Shown piece by piece: positions 1 through 8,976 of a DNA stretch of 40,118 bases (its first letter is position 1; each line of letters begins with the position of its first letter). A program made the position numbers and the translations under genes. The notes below the pieces were generated by a model. It saw only the letters and a list, made by a program, of their open reading frames with translations, was not told the DNA's origin and searched no databases. Location of the stretch: assembly GCA_023146045.1 (NCBI GenBank), contig JAGLCW010000023.1, forward strand, positions 1 through 40,118, read 5' to 3'. The stretch comes from Caldisericia bacterium. Its GTDB lineage: Bacteria; Caldisericota; Caldisericia; UBA6126.

Positions 1-50
1 ATAAGATTGATAACCAGTAATAACGACAGAAACTTGTATAATTTTTTCAT
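1..50 (-). CDS. N-terminus of a secreted or membrane protein (partial, runs off window)
   Basis: An ATG at 48-50 on the minus strand is preceded by GGAGGG (60-65) at about 9 nt spacing and by a good promoter. The 16 full codons visible read MKKLYKFLSLLLVINL: two lysines followed by a hydrophobic stretch, typical of a signal peptide or signal anchor. The rest lies outside the window, so the function cannot be told. It is transcribed in the same direction as the upstream SOS-peptidase gene but has its own promoter. Confidence 0.7.
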   Translation of the reverse strand, partial: MKKLYKFLSLLLVINL

Positions 51-98
51 TTTTTGTTTCCCTCCAAGGATTAAAAAAAAGAAGTAACTTATAGTTCC

Positions 99-126
99 TG
101 TATAGCAGATTAATGCAAAATGTCAA
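99..126 (-). promoter_or_regulatory. Sigma-70-type promoter for the partial secreted protein
   Basis: On the minus strand, TTGACA (121-126) is a perfect -35 box. It is followed after 16 bp by TATACA (99-104), a near-consensus -10 box. Transcription would start around 92, leaving a leader of about 40 nt with a Shine-Dalgarno sequence before the ATG at 50. Confidence 0.7.
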
Positions 127-135
127 TATAATAAA

Positions 136-158
136 CAAAAATCTTAATAGAAATTAAG
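136..158 (-). terminator. Short AT-rich hairpin plus T-run after the SOS-peptidase gene
   Basis: On the minus strand, about 10 nt after the stop codon at 168, CTTAAT and ATTAAG form a 6-bp stem with a 4-nt loop, followed by ATTTTT. The stem is weak, but position and polarity fit the end of the long minus-strand run. It lies just upstream of the next promoter. Confidence 0.4.
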
Positions 159-167
159 TATCGTGAA

Positions 168-776
168 TTAGTTGAACAAATTAGTTATTGCAGGTTTAAT
201 TAAATCAGAAGTATTATTCTTTACTGAGTTAATGAGTTTAGATACTTGATGGAATTTTAGAACAAATGATGAAGAATAATCAACAAATGAATCAATAGAT
301 GGTGTATTTTTATCAGGATTTAACCAATCATTAATACTTTCTGGATTTATGATTAACGGCATTCTATGGTGAATACTTTTTACGTGTTTATTTGCATTCA
401 TTGTTAATATTACTGCTTCTTCTTTTGCAAGACCAGCAAGACCAATTACAGAATTTGAAAAAAAGTAGTATGGATTTTTTAGTTTGTCCCATTCATAAAA
501 ACCAGTTGCAAGAACAATTATGCGGTTTGAGTAGAATAAGTTTTTAAACAAATATTTCTCGTTAGCAGTTTCTTGTCTAGCGTTTATAATGATTTTAGAA
601 TGAACAAGAATGCCCCATTTTAATTGTTTGAGTACTGTTTTACCATTATTCGCTTTAAGAACAGATATATTACTTCTAGGTGAAATATTGTATCTTGCAG
701 GAGATTCTGAAAGCATGGAAATATCCTGGTTACCAAAACTTGGAGATGGATTTACTAGAGCAAAACGTCCACACAT
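168..776 (-). CDS. yedK: SOS-response-associated peptidase / abasic-site crosslinking protein (YedK/HMCES, SRAP family)
   Basis: The 202-aa product matches the SRAP family in length and motifs. It has the MCGRF start, in which Cys2 becomes the N-terminal residue that forms a thiazolidine crosslink with abasic sites in single-stranded DNA. It also has NARQET (65-70), the GFYEW glutamate (Glu95) and HHRMP (136-140). The family protects abasic sites at stalled forks and carries autoproteolytic activity. The start is fixed by the need for Cys2 at position 2; the Shine-Dalgarno is weak, so translation may be coupled to the lyase gene that ends 4 nt upstream. It is the last gene of the minus-strand run that also contains recA and recX, which fits a DNA-damage role. 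I see no LexA box directly upstream. Confidence 0.93.
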   Translation of the reverse strand: MCGRFALVNPSPSFGNQDISMLSESPARYNISPRSNISVLKANNGKTVLKQLKWGILVHSKIIINARQETANEKYLFKNLFYSNRIIVLATGFYEWDKLKNPYYFFSNSVIGLAGLAKEEAVILTMNANKHVKSIHHRMPLIINPESINDWLNPDKNTPSIDSFVDYSSSFVLKFHQVSKLINSVKNNTSDLIKPAITNLFN

Positions 777-780
777 ATTG

Positions 781-2016
781 TTATCTCAGTTTGTTCCATA
801 TGTATTCAGCTAAAATTCGTGTTTGTTCTGCATATAGTCCAGGTTGGAAATACAACTTAAATGGCTCATGAAAGAATCCATCTGCAGAAAACTCTATAGA
901 TGAACCTGGAACAAATGTTCCACCAGCCATAATTATTGGATATTTGTAGCCATTTTGTTTAAATGGATCTGGTTTTGCATTTGAATCAACAGGAGAGCAT
1001 TTTTGGACAGCATTAGAAAATAGCTCTAGATTTTCTTTTGTCTTACATTGGATTTCTAAAACAATGTCATAGTGCTCCTCTGAATACTTGGGATTAACTG
1101 AAAAACCAATTTCTTCAAGAAAAGCAGAAAAATATACGTTTCCAATTAATGATTCTTTTACTGTTAGTGGAGAATGGAATAACCCTAAAAGTATTTCATA
1201 TGTAAAGCCAAGATTCGGCATAAATTCGAAACCCAACCCTGGAGCAATTAGATAGGAAGAAATTCTTTCAAGGAGTATTTTTTTGCCAACAATGTACGCT
1301 CCCGTACGAGCAATTCCACCACCTGGGTTTTTCATAAATGAACCAGCACACACATCTGCTCCGTTTTCAATAGGTTCTGTTTCTTCCGTAAATTCACCAT
1401 AACAGTTATCAACCGCGACAATGGCAGATGGATTCTCTGATCGAATTAGTTTAATTATTCTTCCAATTTCCTTATTGGAAATAGTTTCTCTTTCAGAGTA
1501 TCCTCGAGATTTCTGAATCCAGCACAATTTTGCCTTTTTTACAAGGTTTCTATCTTCAAAAGATAGGTACTCTTTTTTAATCAAATCTATTTCTTGGTAA
1601 TCAACACCCTTTTCTATAAGGTTACCAGGATAAGAATCTTGTATTCCAATACAGCTTTTTAAGGTTTCATACGGTGGCCCAGTTAATGTTAAAAGGGTAT
1701 CGTTAGACTTTAGTAGAGAATTTAGTATTAAAAAAAGAGCTTGTGACCCAGAAGTAATTTGAGGACGAACAATAGCAGACTCTGCATTGAACAAAGACGC
1801 AAAAACAGATTCGGTGACTTGTGTACCTGCATCCCAAAGTCCGTACCCAAAACCCGGCTTAAATTGAAAATCAGAAACATTATTTTCTTGAAAAGCTTTT
1901 AAAACTTTATAAAACGTCTTTCGATGAAGAGCTTGAATTTCTTTTAATGCTGGATAAATCCTTTTTTCAATACAAGAATTGATTTCTTCAAATGAAGAAA
2001 ACTTATTGGTTCCCAT
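781..2016 (-). CDS. PLP-dependent methionine gamma-lyase family protein ('aluminium resistance protein' family)
   Basis: The product is a fold-type-I PLP enzyme of the Alum_res family (B. subtilis YnbB-like), about 411 aa. The cofactor lysine lies in SFMKNPGGG, about residue 229. AVDNCYGEF upstream carries the Asp expected to bind the pyridine nitrogen, and GFGYGLWDAG and SGSQALF are family-typical. The family is annotated as a possible C-S lyase, but its real substrate is not established. An in-frame TTG at 2032-2034 would add six residues; I prefer the ATG at 2014-2016, which still overlaps the end of miaB by 14 nt. In many Bacillota this gene sits after miaB-mutS-mutL-miaA-hfq; here it follows miaB directly. 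Confidence 0.88.
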   Translation of the reverse strand: MGTNKFSSFEEINSCIEKRIYPALKEIQALHRKTFYKVLKAFQENNVSDFQFKPGFGYGLWDAGTQVTESVFASLFNAESAIVRPQITSGSQALFLILNSLLKSNDTLLTLTGPPYETLKSCIGIQDSYPGNLIEKGVDYQEIDLIKKEYLSFEDRNLVKKAKLCWIQKSRGYSERETISNKEIGRIIKLIRSENPSAIVAVDNCYGEFTEETEPIENGADVCAGSFMKNPGGGIARTGAYIVGKKILLERISSYLIAPGLGFEFMPNLGFTYEILLGLFHSPLTVKESLIGNVYFSAFLEEIGFSVNPKYSEEHYDIVLEIQCKTKENLELFSNAVQKCSPVDSNAKPDPFKQNGYKYPIIMAGGTFVPGSSIEFSADGFFHEPFKLYFQPGLYAEQTRILAEYIWNKLR

Positions 2017-3313
2017 TTTTAATTTGTTTTCCAAACAATTTGAAATTCTCTATATACTCGACATTTACTTCTACTACTTGACCAATTTTGGGTAGTTCAT
2101 CCAGTGGTTTGAAAGATATCAGTCTATCTTCCCATGTTTTTCCTGTGATACTATCTGGGTTAGAATTTTCTATGACGTAAACCGAGCTATTAGTATTTTG
2201 GAAACGTAAAATATTACTTCTAGTAATATTCTTCTGAATTTCTAGTACTTTATTTAATCTTTCCTTACCAACATTTAATGGGACTCTGTCTGCATATTCA
2301 GAAGCTTTTGTCAATGGCCTTGGTGAATATACTGCTCCATAAATTGAATCAAATTTTGCTGTGTTGATTAATTCAAGAGTATTTTGAAATGCTTCTTCGC
2401 TTTCTCCAGGAAAACCAACGATAATGTCTGTTGTTATAGATGCTATTGGGAAAATATCTCTTATCCATGAGATTTTTTCCAAATATTCCTCAACCGTGTA
2501 ACCCCTTCTCATTCTTTTTAATATATCGTTGTCACCATTTTGTATTGGAAAATGAAACCGGTGTACTATATTTTTGTGGTTTTTCATTACTTGCAATAAG
2601 TTTTTATTGAATTCTCGTGGATGCGATGTTAAAAAATCTAATCTTTTAATTCCAGGTATTATTGCAATCTTATCTAGTAATGATGGGAAATCAGTTTTTT
2701 CCAAGAAATCTTTTCCATAGCAGTTTACATTTTGACCTAGAAGGATTATTTCTGTGGCCCCTTCTGAAACTGCTTGAATAATTTCTCTTTTGATGTCTTC
2801 AAAAGGTCTACTTTTTTCTCTTCCTCTGACATATGGAACTATACAATATGTGCAAAATGAGTTGCAACCAAAAATGATTGGTATAAAGTGTGATGTTTTG
2901 CTGGTTAGTTGCAATGAATGACTTGAAACTGGCTTGTACTTGAAACCTTTATCGTCTAGAAGCTTGTAAAAGCTACTGTCTGCTTGAGATGAATTTAATG
3001 CACCACAAAAATAGTCTACTTTTTTTTTATGTGAGCTATCCTTCAAAAGTTCTGAAGCACATCCTAAAACACAAATAATCAAATTTGGTTTTTCTTGTTT
3101 TAAATGTCTTGCTTCTCCTATGCAACTGGCAGCCTTTTGAACAGATTTATCTCTAACGGCACATGTATTAATAAGCACAATTGAAGATTCAGAAATTTCA
3201 GATGTTTCTTCAAAGCCATAATCAGTAAGTACCTTCAAGTAGATACTAGAGTCAAAAGAATTCATTTGACACCCAATTGTTCTAATAAGAAATTTAGGCT
3301 TTGTAGACAACAT
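2003..3313 (-). CDS. miaB: tRNA-2-methylthio-N6-dimethylallyladenosine synthase
   Basis: This methylthiotransferase adds the 2-methylthio group to N6-isopentenyl-A37 of tRNAs that read UNN codons, using two [4Fe-4S] clusters and SAM. The 436-aa product is full length. The N-terminal UPF0004 domain has cluster cysteines Cys15, Cys51 and Cys85; the radical-SAM CX3CX2C motif is at Cys150, Cys154 and Cys157; a C-terminal TRAM-like segment follows. GCQMN and NTCAVRDK distinguish MiaB from its paralog RimO, which is also in this window. The ATG overlaps the end of ymdB by 20 nt. miaA, which makes its substrate, is not next to it. Confidence 0.96.
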   Translation of the reverse strand: MLSTKPKFLIRTIGCQMNSFDSSIYLKVLTDYGFEETSEISESSIVLINTCAVRDKSVQKAASCIGEARHLKQEKPNLIICVLGCASELLKDSSHKKKVDYFCGALNSSQADSSFYKLLDDKGFKYKPVSSHSLQLTSKTSHFIPIIFGCNSFCTYCIVPYVRGREKSRPFEDIKREIIQAVSEGATEIILLGQNVNCYGKDFLEKTDFPSLLDKIAIIPGIKRLDFLTSHPREFNKNLLQVMKNHKNIVHRFHFPIQNGDNDILKRMRRGYTVEEYLEKISWIRDIFPIASITTDIIVGFPGESEEAFQNTLELINTAKFDSIYGAVYSPRPLTKASEYADRVPLNVGKERLNKVLEIQKNITRSNILRFQNTNSSVYVIENSNPDSITGKTWEDRLISFKPLDELPKIGQVVEVNVEYIENFKLFGKQIKNGNQ

Positions 3314-4091
3314 AGTTACCGTTTATTGATGTAGTTTTCCCAGTTTCAGTGTCAATTTCAACTGATACGTAACTTATGATTGTTTCTCCTGCAGATTCAA
3401 TTTCAAAGAAAGTCGGTCGTTGTGTTAAATATGTTTCAATAATTATATCTGATTTAACACCTAAAACAGATTGATAGGGACCGCACATTCCTGCATCTGA
3501 TATATATCCAGTTCCCTCAGGCAATATTCGAGCATCGTTTGTTTGAATATGTGTATGTGTTCCAACTAAGCACGAAATTTTACCATCAAGGAAATAACCC
3601 ATTGCAAGTTTTTCACTTGTTGTTTCTGTGTGAAAATCCACGAAAATAATTGGTGTAATTTCTTTCATTTTCTCAAGTTCTTCTTCGATCGTTCTAAATG
3701 GGCAATCGATAGGATTGCCCATAAAAACTCTTCCAAGTATATTGATGATGCCAATTTTAACATCTTTGTTTATTGTCTTAACAATACTGCCTGAACCAGG
3801 TGTTTGCGGTGGATAGTTTAAAGGTCTTATGATTGAATATTCATCTAAAGAATGAACAATTTCCTTCTTTCTCCAAATGTGATTTCCACTTGTGAAGAAA
3901 TCTACACCTCCATCCAAAAGTTCTGCGGCGTTTTTCTTTGTAATTCCTTTTCCGCCAGATGCATTCTCACAATTAGCAATGACATAGTCATATTCTTTTT
4001 TGTGTTCGTGCAAAAACTTTATTACACCAGTTCTTCCCAGACGTCCTACGATATCACCAAGGAATAAAATTTTTAAAATTTTATTTGGCAT
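3294..4091 (-). CDS. ymdB: YmdB/TIGR00282-family metallophosphoesterase
   Basis: This 265-aa calcineurin-like dinuclear metallophosphoesterase is of the family whose B. subtilis member, YmdB, is a cyclic-nucleotide phosphodiesterase that affects RNase Y-dependent decay and biofilm programmes. Metal ligands are visible as Asp13 (LFLGDIVGR), Glu42-Asn43 (NCENASGG), Asn70-His71 (GNHIW), and the later VDFHTE and GTHTHIQTND motifs. Its ATG overlaps the last codons of the RNase Y gene by 11 nt, so the two are translationally linked, matching the known rny-ymdB pairing. Confidence 0.94.
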   Translation of the reverse strand: MPNKILKILFLGDIVGRLGRTGVIKFLHEHKKEYDYVIANCENASGGKGITKKNAAELLDGGVDFFTSGNHIWRKKEIVHSLDEYSIIRPLNYPPQTPGSGSIVKTINKDVKIGIINILGRVFMGNPIDCPFRTIEEELEKMKEITPIIFVDFHTETTSEKLAMGYFLDGKISCLVGTHTHIQTNDARILPEGTGYISDAGMCGPYQSVLGVKSDIIIETYLTQRPTFFEIESAGETIISYVSVEIDTETGKTTSINGNYVVYKA

Positions 4092-5622
4092 ATGCTACAG
4101 ATCTTGTTTCACGAATTACTGTAACTTTTATCTGACCAGGATATTCAACTTCACCTTCTACACGATTAACAATATCGTAAGAAAGTTTTGTAAGCATTAC
4201 GTCGTCTATTTGGTTTGGTTTGACAATTATTCTTAGTTCTCTTCCGGCTTGGACTGCATAACTTTTTTCAACACCATCGAAATCATTGCATATTCTTTCC
4301 AATGATTCAATTCTTCTAACATATGCTTCTATGTCTTCTTTTCTAGCACCAGGTCTTGATGCTGAAATTGCATCAGCTGCTTGAACTAGACCAGAAATTA
4401 TACATGTTGCTGGTACATCACCGTGGTGAGAGGCAGCAGCATTTATTACTTCTGTGCTTTCTCCGTATTTTTTAAGTACGTCTGCTCCAAGTGCAGCGTG
4501 AGAACCTTCAATTTCTTTGTCTATAGCTTTACCTATATCATGCAATAAACCGGCACGTTTTGCTCTACTGATATTTTCACCAATTTCTGCAGCCATTGCA
4601 GCACAAAGTAAAGCAACTTCTTTGGAGTGATTTAAAACATTTTGTGAATAGCTTGAACGATACTTTAAACGACCGAGTAATTTAATTAACTCAGGATTCA
4701 TAGTACGTATGCCAAGTTCTAGAAGTGTGTCTTCTCCTTCTTGGAATATTGTAGAATCTACCTCTTTTGTTGCAATATCAAATAATTCTTCAATTCTCGC
4801 TGGGTGAATTCTTCCATCAAGAATAAGTTTTTCAAGAGCAAGTTTACCAACTTCTCTTTTTATAGGGTCATAAGAAGATATTGTTACAACTTCTGGAGTA
4901 TCGTCTATAAGAAGATCAACACCAGTTAAGCTTTCAAAAATACGTATATTTCTTCCTTCACGACCAATAATTTTTCCTTTAATATCATCACTAGGTAAAG
5001 GTACTACGGAAATTGTTGTTTCGGATGTTTGATCTACAGCAATTCGTTGAATTGCTGTAGTAACAATTCTACGTGCTTTTTGATCTGCTACTTCTTTGAA
5101 GTTGTCTTCAGCAGCCTTGATACGAGTTGCAATTTCATATTGATACTCTTGTTCTAATTTAACAAATAGTTCTTTTTTTGCGTCTTCTTCTGATAAATTT
5201 GATATTCTTTGAAGCTCTCTATGACCTTCTTCTATTTGTGTGGTGATCTTGTTATTTAGTTTTTGAATTTCACCTTCTTTGTGGTTTAGATTCTTCTGCT
5301 TTTTATCAATATTTTCAAACTTTTTTTCTATATCAGATTCGCGTTTTTGTAAATATGACTCTTTTTTTTGGAATTGTCTTTGTTTTTCACTGTTTTCTTT
5401 GTCATATCTACTTTTTATCTTGTAAGATTCATCCTTAGCCTGTAAAGTGATTTCCTTTTTTAATCTTCTACCTTCTTCTTCGGCTATTGATATTATCTGC
5501 TCAGCAGATTCTTGGGCGTTTTTCTTGTTCTTTTTATTTCTGTCCTGTAAGTAATAGTACGTTACTAAAGAACCAACTACTATTCCTATTACTATTCCTA
5601 TTACTATCTCTATGGTATTCAT
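4081..5622 (-). CDS. rny: Ribonuclease Y
   Basis: This membrane-anchored endoribonuclease starts bulk mRNA decay in organisms without RNase E. The 513-aa product has an N-terminal transmembrane helix (residues 4-24), a long charged coiled coil (about 30-190), a KH domain (KGKIIGREGRNIR, 215-227) and an HD domain with the catalytic His-Asp at 361-362 (LLHDIGKAID). The start is firm: GGAGGA lies 6 nt before the ATG. The transmembrane helix is encoded partly by a 12-bp tandem repeat. It lies between recX and ymdB as in many Bacillota. Confidence 0.97.
   Translation of the reverse strand: MNTIEIVIGIVIGIVVGSLVTYYYLQDRNKKNKKNAQESAEQIISIAEEEGRRLKKEITLQAKDESYKIKSRYDKENSEKQRQFQKKESYLQKRESDIEKKFENIDKKQKNLNHKEGEIQKLNNKITTQIEEGHRELQRISNLSEEDAKKELFVKLEQEYQYEIATRIKAAEDNFKEVADQKARRIVTTAIQRIAVDQTSETTISVVPLPSDDIKGKIIGREGRNIRIFESLTGVDLLIDDTPEVVTISSYDPIKREVGKLALEKLILDGRIHPARIEELFDIATKEVDSTIFQEGEDTLLELGIRTMNPELIKLLGRLKYRSSYSQNVLNHSKEVALLCAAMAAEIGENISRAKRAGLLHDIGKAIDKEIEGSHAALGADVLKKYGESTEVINAAASHHGDVPATCIISGLVQAADAISASRPGARKEDIEAYVRRIESLERICNDFDGVEKSYAVQAGRELRIIVKPNQIDDVMLTKLSYDIVNRVEGEVEYPGQIKVTVIRETRSVAYAK
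5581..5607 (-). repeat. 12-bp tandem repeat inside the RNase Y membrane-anchor codons
   Basis: Two exact copies of a 12-bp unit (5581-5592 and 5593-5604), plus the first bases of a third, encode the alternating IGIV-IGIV of the transmembrane helix. Slippage would add or remove four residues in frame, changing the anchor length without breaking the gene. Confidence 0.75.
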
Positions 5623-5645
5623 AATATCCTCCGTTTTGAGGACGA

Positions 5646-6092
5646 TTAAAACCCGCGGCTATAAAGAAATGTACGTATTTTTTGCTCACGCACACAAGCT
5701 GATAAATCGCAATAATCAATTTCTTTTTTCTTAGTCAAAAAAAGCTTTACTTTGTCTTCAATCTCTTGCGAATAATATTTCTGTATCATCTTTTCCACAA
5801 TATCTTGTGGTAAATATTTCCTTAATAAAGCGTGTCGAATTTTAAATCGACCCCATTTCTTTTCAATTTGCATATCTTTAATATGATACTTGAAAAGTAA
5901 TGTATCGTCCAGTAAAAGACTATTAAAACATTGATCAATAGTAATTTTAACTTCTTCTGGAGTATACTCTTTGCCAAGTAGTTTTTTTTCTAGCTGCCAA
6001 GAAAAATATGCTTTTCGATTAAGTAAGAGAGTTGCAGCGTCTAAACAATTTCGTTTACTCTTTTGGTTTTTCTTTTGATTTTTTAGAATCAT
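5646..6092 (-). CDS. recX: Regulatory protein RecX
   Basis: RecX is a small helical protein that binds RecA filaments and modulates their activity. From the ATG at 6090-6092 the product is 148 aa and has three-helix repeats typical of the family: [13 protein letters not shown], the acidic [10 protein letters not shown] region and [15 protein letters not shown] at 6150-6152 would extend it by 20 lysine-rich residues but would overlap recA by 98 nt; the ATG gives a 38-nt overlap. Neither start has a good Shine-Dalgarno, so translation is probably coupled to recA. Identification rests on the recA-adjacent position as well as the motifs. Confidence 0.85.
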   Translation of the reverse strand: MILKNQKKNQKSKRNCLDAATLLLNRKAYFSWQLEKKLLGKEYTPEEVKITIDQCFNSLLLDDTLLFKYHIKDMQIEKKWGRFKIRHALLRKYLPQDIVEKMIQKYYSQEIEDKVKLFLTKKKEIDYCDLSACVREQKIRTFLYSRGF

Positions 6093-7104
6093 TTTGTTTC
6101 TTTGAGCTTTCAATAATGCCGTATGCTTCTTTAACTTTTTTCTCAACTTCACTTAGAACGTCTGTATTGTTCATTAAATATTTTTTAGCATTTTCTGAAC
6201 CTTGTCCAATCTTTTGATCCATGTATGAGTACCATGAACCACTTTTGTGTATAATATCCTTATCTACTGCTAAGTCTACAAGCATACCCTCATGAGATAT
6301 ACCTTGACCATAAATCAATTCACATTCACACTTTTTATATGGTGGTGCCACTTTATTTTTTACAACTTTTATTCTAATAACCTGCCCAATTGGATCTGTC
6401 CCGTTTTTTAGAAGCTCTCCCCTTCTTGTTTCTAGACGGATTGATGAATAAAACTTAAGTGCTCTGCCACCAGTTGTTGTTTCCGGATTACCAAAAACGA
6501 TACCAATCTTTTCTCTTATTTGATTGATAAATATGGCCGTGCAATTTGATTTGTTTAAAACTCCTGTCAATTTTCTGAGTGCTTGCGACATAAGTCTTGC
6601 TTGAAGACCCATTTGAGCATCACCCATTGCTCCGTCAAGCTCTGCTTTTGGAACTAAAGCAGCCACAGAGTCAATAACAACGCAGTCTACTGCACCACTG
6701 CGAATCATTATTTCTGCAATCTCTAATGCTTGTTCTCCGTAATCTGGTTGAGAAATAACAAGCTCCTCCAAATTAACACCAAGTTGAGTTGCATAACTTG
6801 GGTCAAGAGCGTGTTCTGCGTCGATGTAAACAGCTTTTCCTCCAGCTTTCTGTATTTCAGCGAGAGCCTTTAATGCTACTGTACTTTTTCCTGATCCTTC
6901 GGATCCATAAATCTCTACTACTCTACCCCTTGGGTAACCACCTATTCCAAGTGCTATATCAAGAGTTAATATGCCAGAAGAAACTGCATTTTCACTTGAT
7001 TTTATTAGGGGATTTTTGGAGTCCATTCTCATAATGGAACCTTTACCATATGCTTTTACAACTTGCATCATTGCTGATTCTAGTGATTTATCACGTTCGT
7101 TCAT
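6055..7104 (-). CDS. recA: Recombinase RecA
   Basis: RecA is the ATP-dependent strand-exchange protein and SOS co-protease. From the ATG at 7102-7104, which has AGGAGT at 5 nt, the product is 349 aa, the normal length. Walker A is at 67-75 and reads GSEGSGKST, differing from the usual GPESSGKTT. Walker B is [10 protein letters not shown] (141-150). The L2 region ([15 protein letters not shown]) is intact, and the C-terminus is rich in Lys and Glu. An upstream in-frame non-ATG start would add 15 unlikely residues. No recognisable SOS operator was found in the 22-nt gap to pncC, so it is probably expressed with the upstream genes. Confidence 0.97.
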   Translation of the reverse strand: MNERDKSLESAMMQVVKAYGKGSIMRMDSKNPLIKSSENAVSSGILTLDIALGIGGYPRGRVVEIYGSEGSGKSTVALKALAEIQKAGGKAVYIDAEHALDPSYATQLGVNLEELVISQPDYGEQALEIAEIMIRSGAVDCVVIDSVAALVPKAELDGAMGDAQMGLQARLMSQALRKLTGVLNKSNCTAIFINQIREKIGIVFGNPETTTGGRALKFYSSIRLETRRGELLKNGTDPIGQVIRIKVVKNKVAPPYKKCECELIYGQGISHEGMLVDLAVDKDIIHKSGSWYSYMDQKIGQGSENAKKYLMNNTDVLSEVEKKVKEAYGIIESSKKQNDSKKSKEKPKE

Positions 7105-7126
7105 TGTTACTCCTTTCGAGAAGCCT

Positions 7127-7645
7127 TCATTTATTGTTAACTGCACCATTTGAGATAAATTCCCAGATAAAATGCAGTGAAGAAAAAACGGTTTTATTTT
7201 TTATTTCTAATCTAGATAGTGACTTGGTGAATAAAAAGTGCTTAGAGCAAGAATTTGATTTTGAACTTATTGCCATAAATACAGAACCAACATTTGTGTT
7301 TTTTTGATCAACAGTTGGCCCAGCATTACCAGTAACTCCAAATCCATAACTCGCCATTAAAAGAATTCTAACTTTTTTAGCCATTTGGCATGCTGTATGG
7401 TCCGATATAACACCATATTGTTCAATATCACTTTTGGGGATACCAAGCCTTTTGTTTTTAGAAGAAATTGAATAAGTAACAACACTTTCTAAAATTGCTT
7501 TAGAGCTACCTGGAATATCTGTAAGTGTGGAGCACAAAAGTCCTCCTGTAATTGATTCGGCTAAGCATAATGTTTCATTGTTATTTGTTAGCAGTGTGAT
7601 AATATCTTCTGCTACTTCATGAGGATTGTTTTTTGTGTTAATCAT
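7127..7645 (-). CDS. pncC: Nicotinamide-nucleotide amidase (CinA C-terminal domain, stand-alone)
   Basis: The 172-aa product is only the CinA C-terminal domain, which deamidates NMN to nicotinic acid mononucleotide in NAD recycling. Family motifs are CLAESITGG (Ser31 region), TDIPGSS, YGVIS and GVTGNAGPT. The N-terminal COG1058 domain of full CinA is absent, as in E. coli PncC. The ATG overlaps the rimO stop by 4 nt (ATGA). It precedes recA, as cinA does in many bacteria. Confidence 0.92.
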   Translation of the reverse strand: MINTKNNPHEVAEDIITLLTNNNETLCLAESITGGLLCSTLTDIPGSSKAILESVVTYSISSKNKRLGIPKSDIEQYGVISDHTACQMAKKVRILLMASYGFGVTGNAGPTVDQKNTNVGSVFMAISSKSNSCSKHFLFTKSLSRLEIKNKTVFSSLHFIWEFISNGAVNNK

Positions 7646-8976
7646 AATATTGCAGCCTGAATGTATTCTTTTTTTACAGATGTGATTTTGCAGTTTACAA
7701 TGTTTCCGACCTGATTTTTTAGTCTAAATGGATTTCCATGTATTTGAATATATGGGTCTACATCTGGTGCTTCCCTTATACTTCTTCCAGTGGCTACGTG
7801 TGCCACTGGATCGTATGTTTCAACAAGAACAGGAAGGTTTTTTGATATATATGAGGAATCTATTGAATCAGAAATTTTCTCTTGCATAGAATAGGCTTTT
7901 TCAAGCCTAGACTCTTTTATATGATTAGGAATTTGGTTTTCTAGTAAATATGATTCAGTGCCTTTCTCATTTGAGTATGAAAAAAAGCCAACCCTATCAA
8001 GCTTCAACTTAGTCAATTCATTAATTAAGAAATTGAATTGTTCTTCAGTTTCTCCAGGGAAACCAACTATAAAAGTAGATCGTATTGTTAAATTTGGGAA
8101 CTCAGACCTTAGCTTAATCAAGTCATTAAGGAATGAAATTGAATTACTCGGTCTGTGCATTTTTAAAAGAACTTCTGGGTGCAAATGTTGCATTGGTATA
8201 TCTAGGTATGGGACAACATTTGGAATTGAGAGAAGTTCTCTGATTTTGTTAACAGAGAGAGTGGGATAAAGGTAAAGTATTCTTATCCAATCAAAATATT
8301 TTGCTTTTGACATTTCTGATGCTAGTGAGATTAAACTTTCGTCATTTTGGAAATCTTCTCCATATATTGACGTATCTTGCGCAAGTATTATTCCCTCTTT
8401 AACCTTGTAATTAGATTTTAAAAAAGCACAATCTTTGAAAATAGATTTGGAATGGTAGCTTTTATATGGGCCTTTTATTGACGGTATTAAACAATAGGCA
8501 CATTTCCGGCTACACCCTTCTGAAATTCTAATGTAAGCATAATGTTGAGTTGAAAGAAGCCTTTTTTCTTGCATTAAAGGTTTTAGCAACAATTTTGAAA
8601 CCCCGAGATATGGATCTTGGTCTTCCACAATTCTAACGTTTGGGAAGATTGTTCTAATGCTTTCAGGAAAACGGTTTGCGTAACATCCAATAACGATTAT
8701 GTTTGATTCTTCAACATTATATGTATCTAGAATATTCTTTAATACATCCAAACATTCTTTACGAGCTATTTCTAGAAAACAGCAAGTATTAACAACAAAT
8801 AAAGTTGTATCAATAGATTCTGGAATTAATACATAGCCATCTTCTTGGAATAAAAATGCTACTTTTTCTGATATAACGGTGTTTTTTGAACAACCTAAAT
8901 TTACAAAGGAAACCGTTTTTTTGTTATGGAGACTGTTTGTTTTTTTCAAATTGTTTTGTATCAGTGATGACGTCAT
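7642..8976 (-). CDS. rimO: Ribosomal protein uS12 methylthiotransferase RimO
   Basis: RimO adds a methylthio group to the conserved Asp of ribosomal protein S12. The 444-aa product has N-terminal cluster cysteines Cys29, Cys65 and Cys98, the radical-SAM CX3CX2C at Cys155, Cys159 and Cys162 (ISEGCSRKCAYC), and a C-terminal TRAM domain. VNLGCSKN and the SEGC signature place it in RimO rather than MiaB. The ATG overlaps the end of rodZ by 53 nt and has no Shine-Dalgarno at a workable distance; a TTG nine codons in is another possible start. pgsA, often found between rimO and cinA, is absent. Confidence 0.95.
   Translation of the reverse strand: MTSSLIQNNLKKTNSLHNKKTVSFVNLGCSKNTVISEKVAFLFQEDGYVLIPESIDTTLFVVNTCCFLEIARKECLDVLKNILDTYNVEESNIIVIGCYANRFPESIRTIFPNVRIVEDQDPYLGVSKLLLKPLMQEKRLLSTQHYAYIRISEGCSRKCAYCLIPSIKGPYKSYHSKSIFKDCAFLKSNYKVKEGIILAQDTSIYGEDFQNDESLISLASEMSKAKYFDWIRILYLYPTLSVNKIRELLSIPNVVPYLDIPMQHLHPEVLLKMHRPSNSISFLNDLIKLRSEFPNLTIRSTFIVGFPGETEEQFNFLINELTKLKLDRVGFFSYSNEKGTESYLLENQIPNHIKESRLEKAYSMQEKISDSIDSSYISKNLPVLVETYDPVAHVATGRSIREAPDVDPYIQIHGNPFRLKNQVGNIVNCKITSVKKEYIQAAIL

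Noticed and set aside
610-871. Plus-strand reading frames of 60-70 codons opposite the SOS-peptidase and lyase genes
   Set aside because: They lie antisense to genes with clear family motifs, have no Shine-Dalgarno or promoter, and overlap each other.
5534-5719. Minus-strand frame spanning the recX-rny junction
   Set aside because: It overlaps the real RNase Y start, which has a strong Shine-Dalgarno, in another frame and reads as repetitive low-complexity residues.
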